Positions 6,498 through 6,785 of a DNA stretch of 6,785 nucleotides are shown one piece after another. The stretch is from Acidobacteriota bacterium (GTDB taxonomy: Bacteria; Acidobacteriota; Terriglobia; Terriglobales; Acidobacteriaceae): the NCBI GenBank assembly GCA_021793595.1, contig JAJYSL010000235.1, positions 1 through 6,785 of the forward strand, read 5' to 3'. Within the stretch, counting starts at the first letter, position 1, and each line of letters opens with the position of its first letter. The translations under genes and the position numbers were made by a program. The notes beneath the pieces were generated by a model. The model did no database searches, was not told the origin of the DNA, and worked only from the letters and a program-made list of their open reading frames with translations.

Positions 6498-6785
6498 ATG
6501 AATCGCAGAGAGCTTTTGAAGACGGCAGGCGCGGTGGGTGCAGGATCGCTGATGGATACGATGGCTTTCAGCAAGACGAAGCAGCCGCGGCAGGCTGTGA
6601 TTATTCTGGGCGAGTCGGTCCGGGCGGACATGTTGAACTGCTACCGCAAAACCGGACTTAGGACTCCAAACCTGGACCGCATCGCGGCGCAGGGGATTCG
6701 ATTCGACAAGGCCTACAATTGCCAGCCAGTGTGCGCTCCAGCGCGCTCGGCAATCTGGACGGGACTGTTTCCGCATACCAATGGC
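6498..6785 (+). CDS. Tat-exported type I sulfatase, N-terminal part (cut by window end)
   Basis: The first 96 residues of a sulfatase of the alkaline-phosphatase superfamily, which removes sulfate from esters. A twin-arginine-like signal (NRRELLK, residues 2-8, then an Ala/Gly-rich stretch) indicates Tat export. The sulfatase signature is complete: CAPAR at 79-83 followed by SAIWTG, with Cys79 as the residue expected to be converted to formylglycine by a maturase encoded elsewhere. TPNLDRIAAQG (57-67) and the FPHTNG after the signature are also typical. The first metal-site segment reads LGESVRAD (37-44), with Glu39-Ser40 where family members usually have Asp-Asp, Asp-Gln or Asp-Thr. The start at 6498 is preferred because a weak GAG lies 7 nt before it and the Tat n-region is short; in-frame ATG 6486 would add four residues (MRLI). 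The remaining several hundred residues, with the other metal ligands, lie outside the window, so activity cannot be judged. Confidence 0.88.
   Translation, partial: MNRRELLKTAGAVGAGSLMDTMAFSKTKQPRQAVIILGESVRADMLNCYRKTGLRTPNLDRIAAQGIRFDKAYNCQPVCAPARSAIWTGLFPHTNG

Overview
This 6.8 kb window reads as part of a bacterial chromosome of moderate GC content, most likely from an Acidobacteriota member (Terriglobia-like). The main clue is the large outer-membrane receptor. It combines an N-terminal carboxypeptidase-regulatory-like domain, a plug with an LPLNGRN motif, an NQFGGTIGGPI motif early in the barrel and a C-terminal Phe, a form typical of the many TonB-dependent Oar-like proteins of that phylum. 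Taxonomy is inferred from protein style only.

Layout: (1) Positions 1-11 appear to hold the first codons of a divergent minus-strand gene, recognised by a strong AGGAGG site at correct spacing; its product cannot be known here. (2) Positions 12-494 are a divergent intergenic region with an interrupted hairpin (85-115), a ribosome-site-preceded 12-codon mini-ORF (252-290) and a good sigma-70-type promoter (331-359) followed by a leader of about 129 nt. (3) Positions 495-3719 encode the TonB-dependent receptor. (4) Positions 3790-6447 encode a large Tat-exported PhoD-family metallophosphoesterase with extra beta-rich domains at both ends. (5) Positions 6498-6785 encode the start of a Tat-exported, Cys-type sulfatase that runs off the window.

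The three plus-strand genes are separated by 70 and 50 nt with no convincing terminator, so they probably form one transcription unit. The simplest model is a surface-nutrient module: the receptor imports a ligand across the outer membrane, and two Tat-exported hydrolases remove phosphate and sulfate ester groups in the periplasm or at the cell surface. The real substrate is not shown by the sequence. Individual gene families are known; the less ordinary points are the domain make-up of the PhoD-like enzyme, a Glu-Ser pair at the usual metal-binding Asp position of the sulfatase, and the receptor-phosphatase-sulfatase combination itself. I see no RNA genes, CRISPR array, insertion sequence or phage feature.
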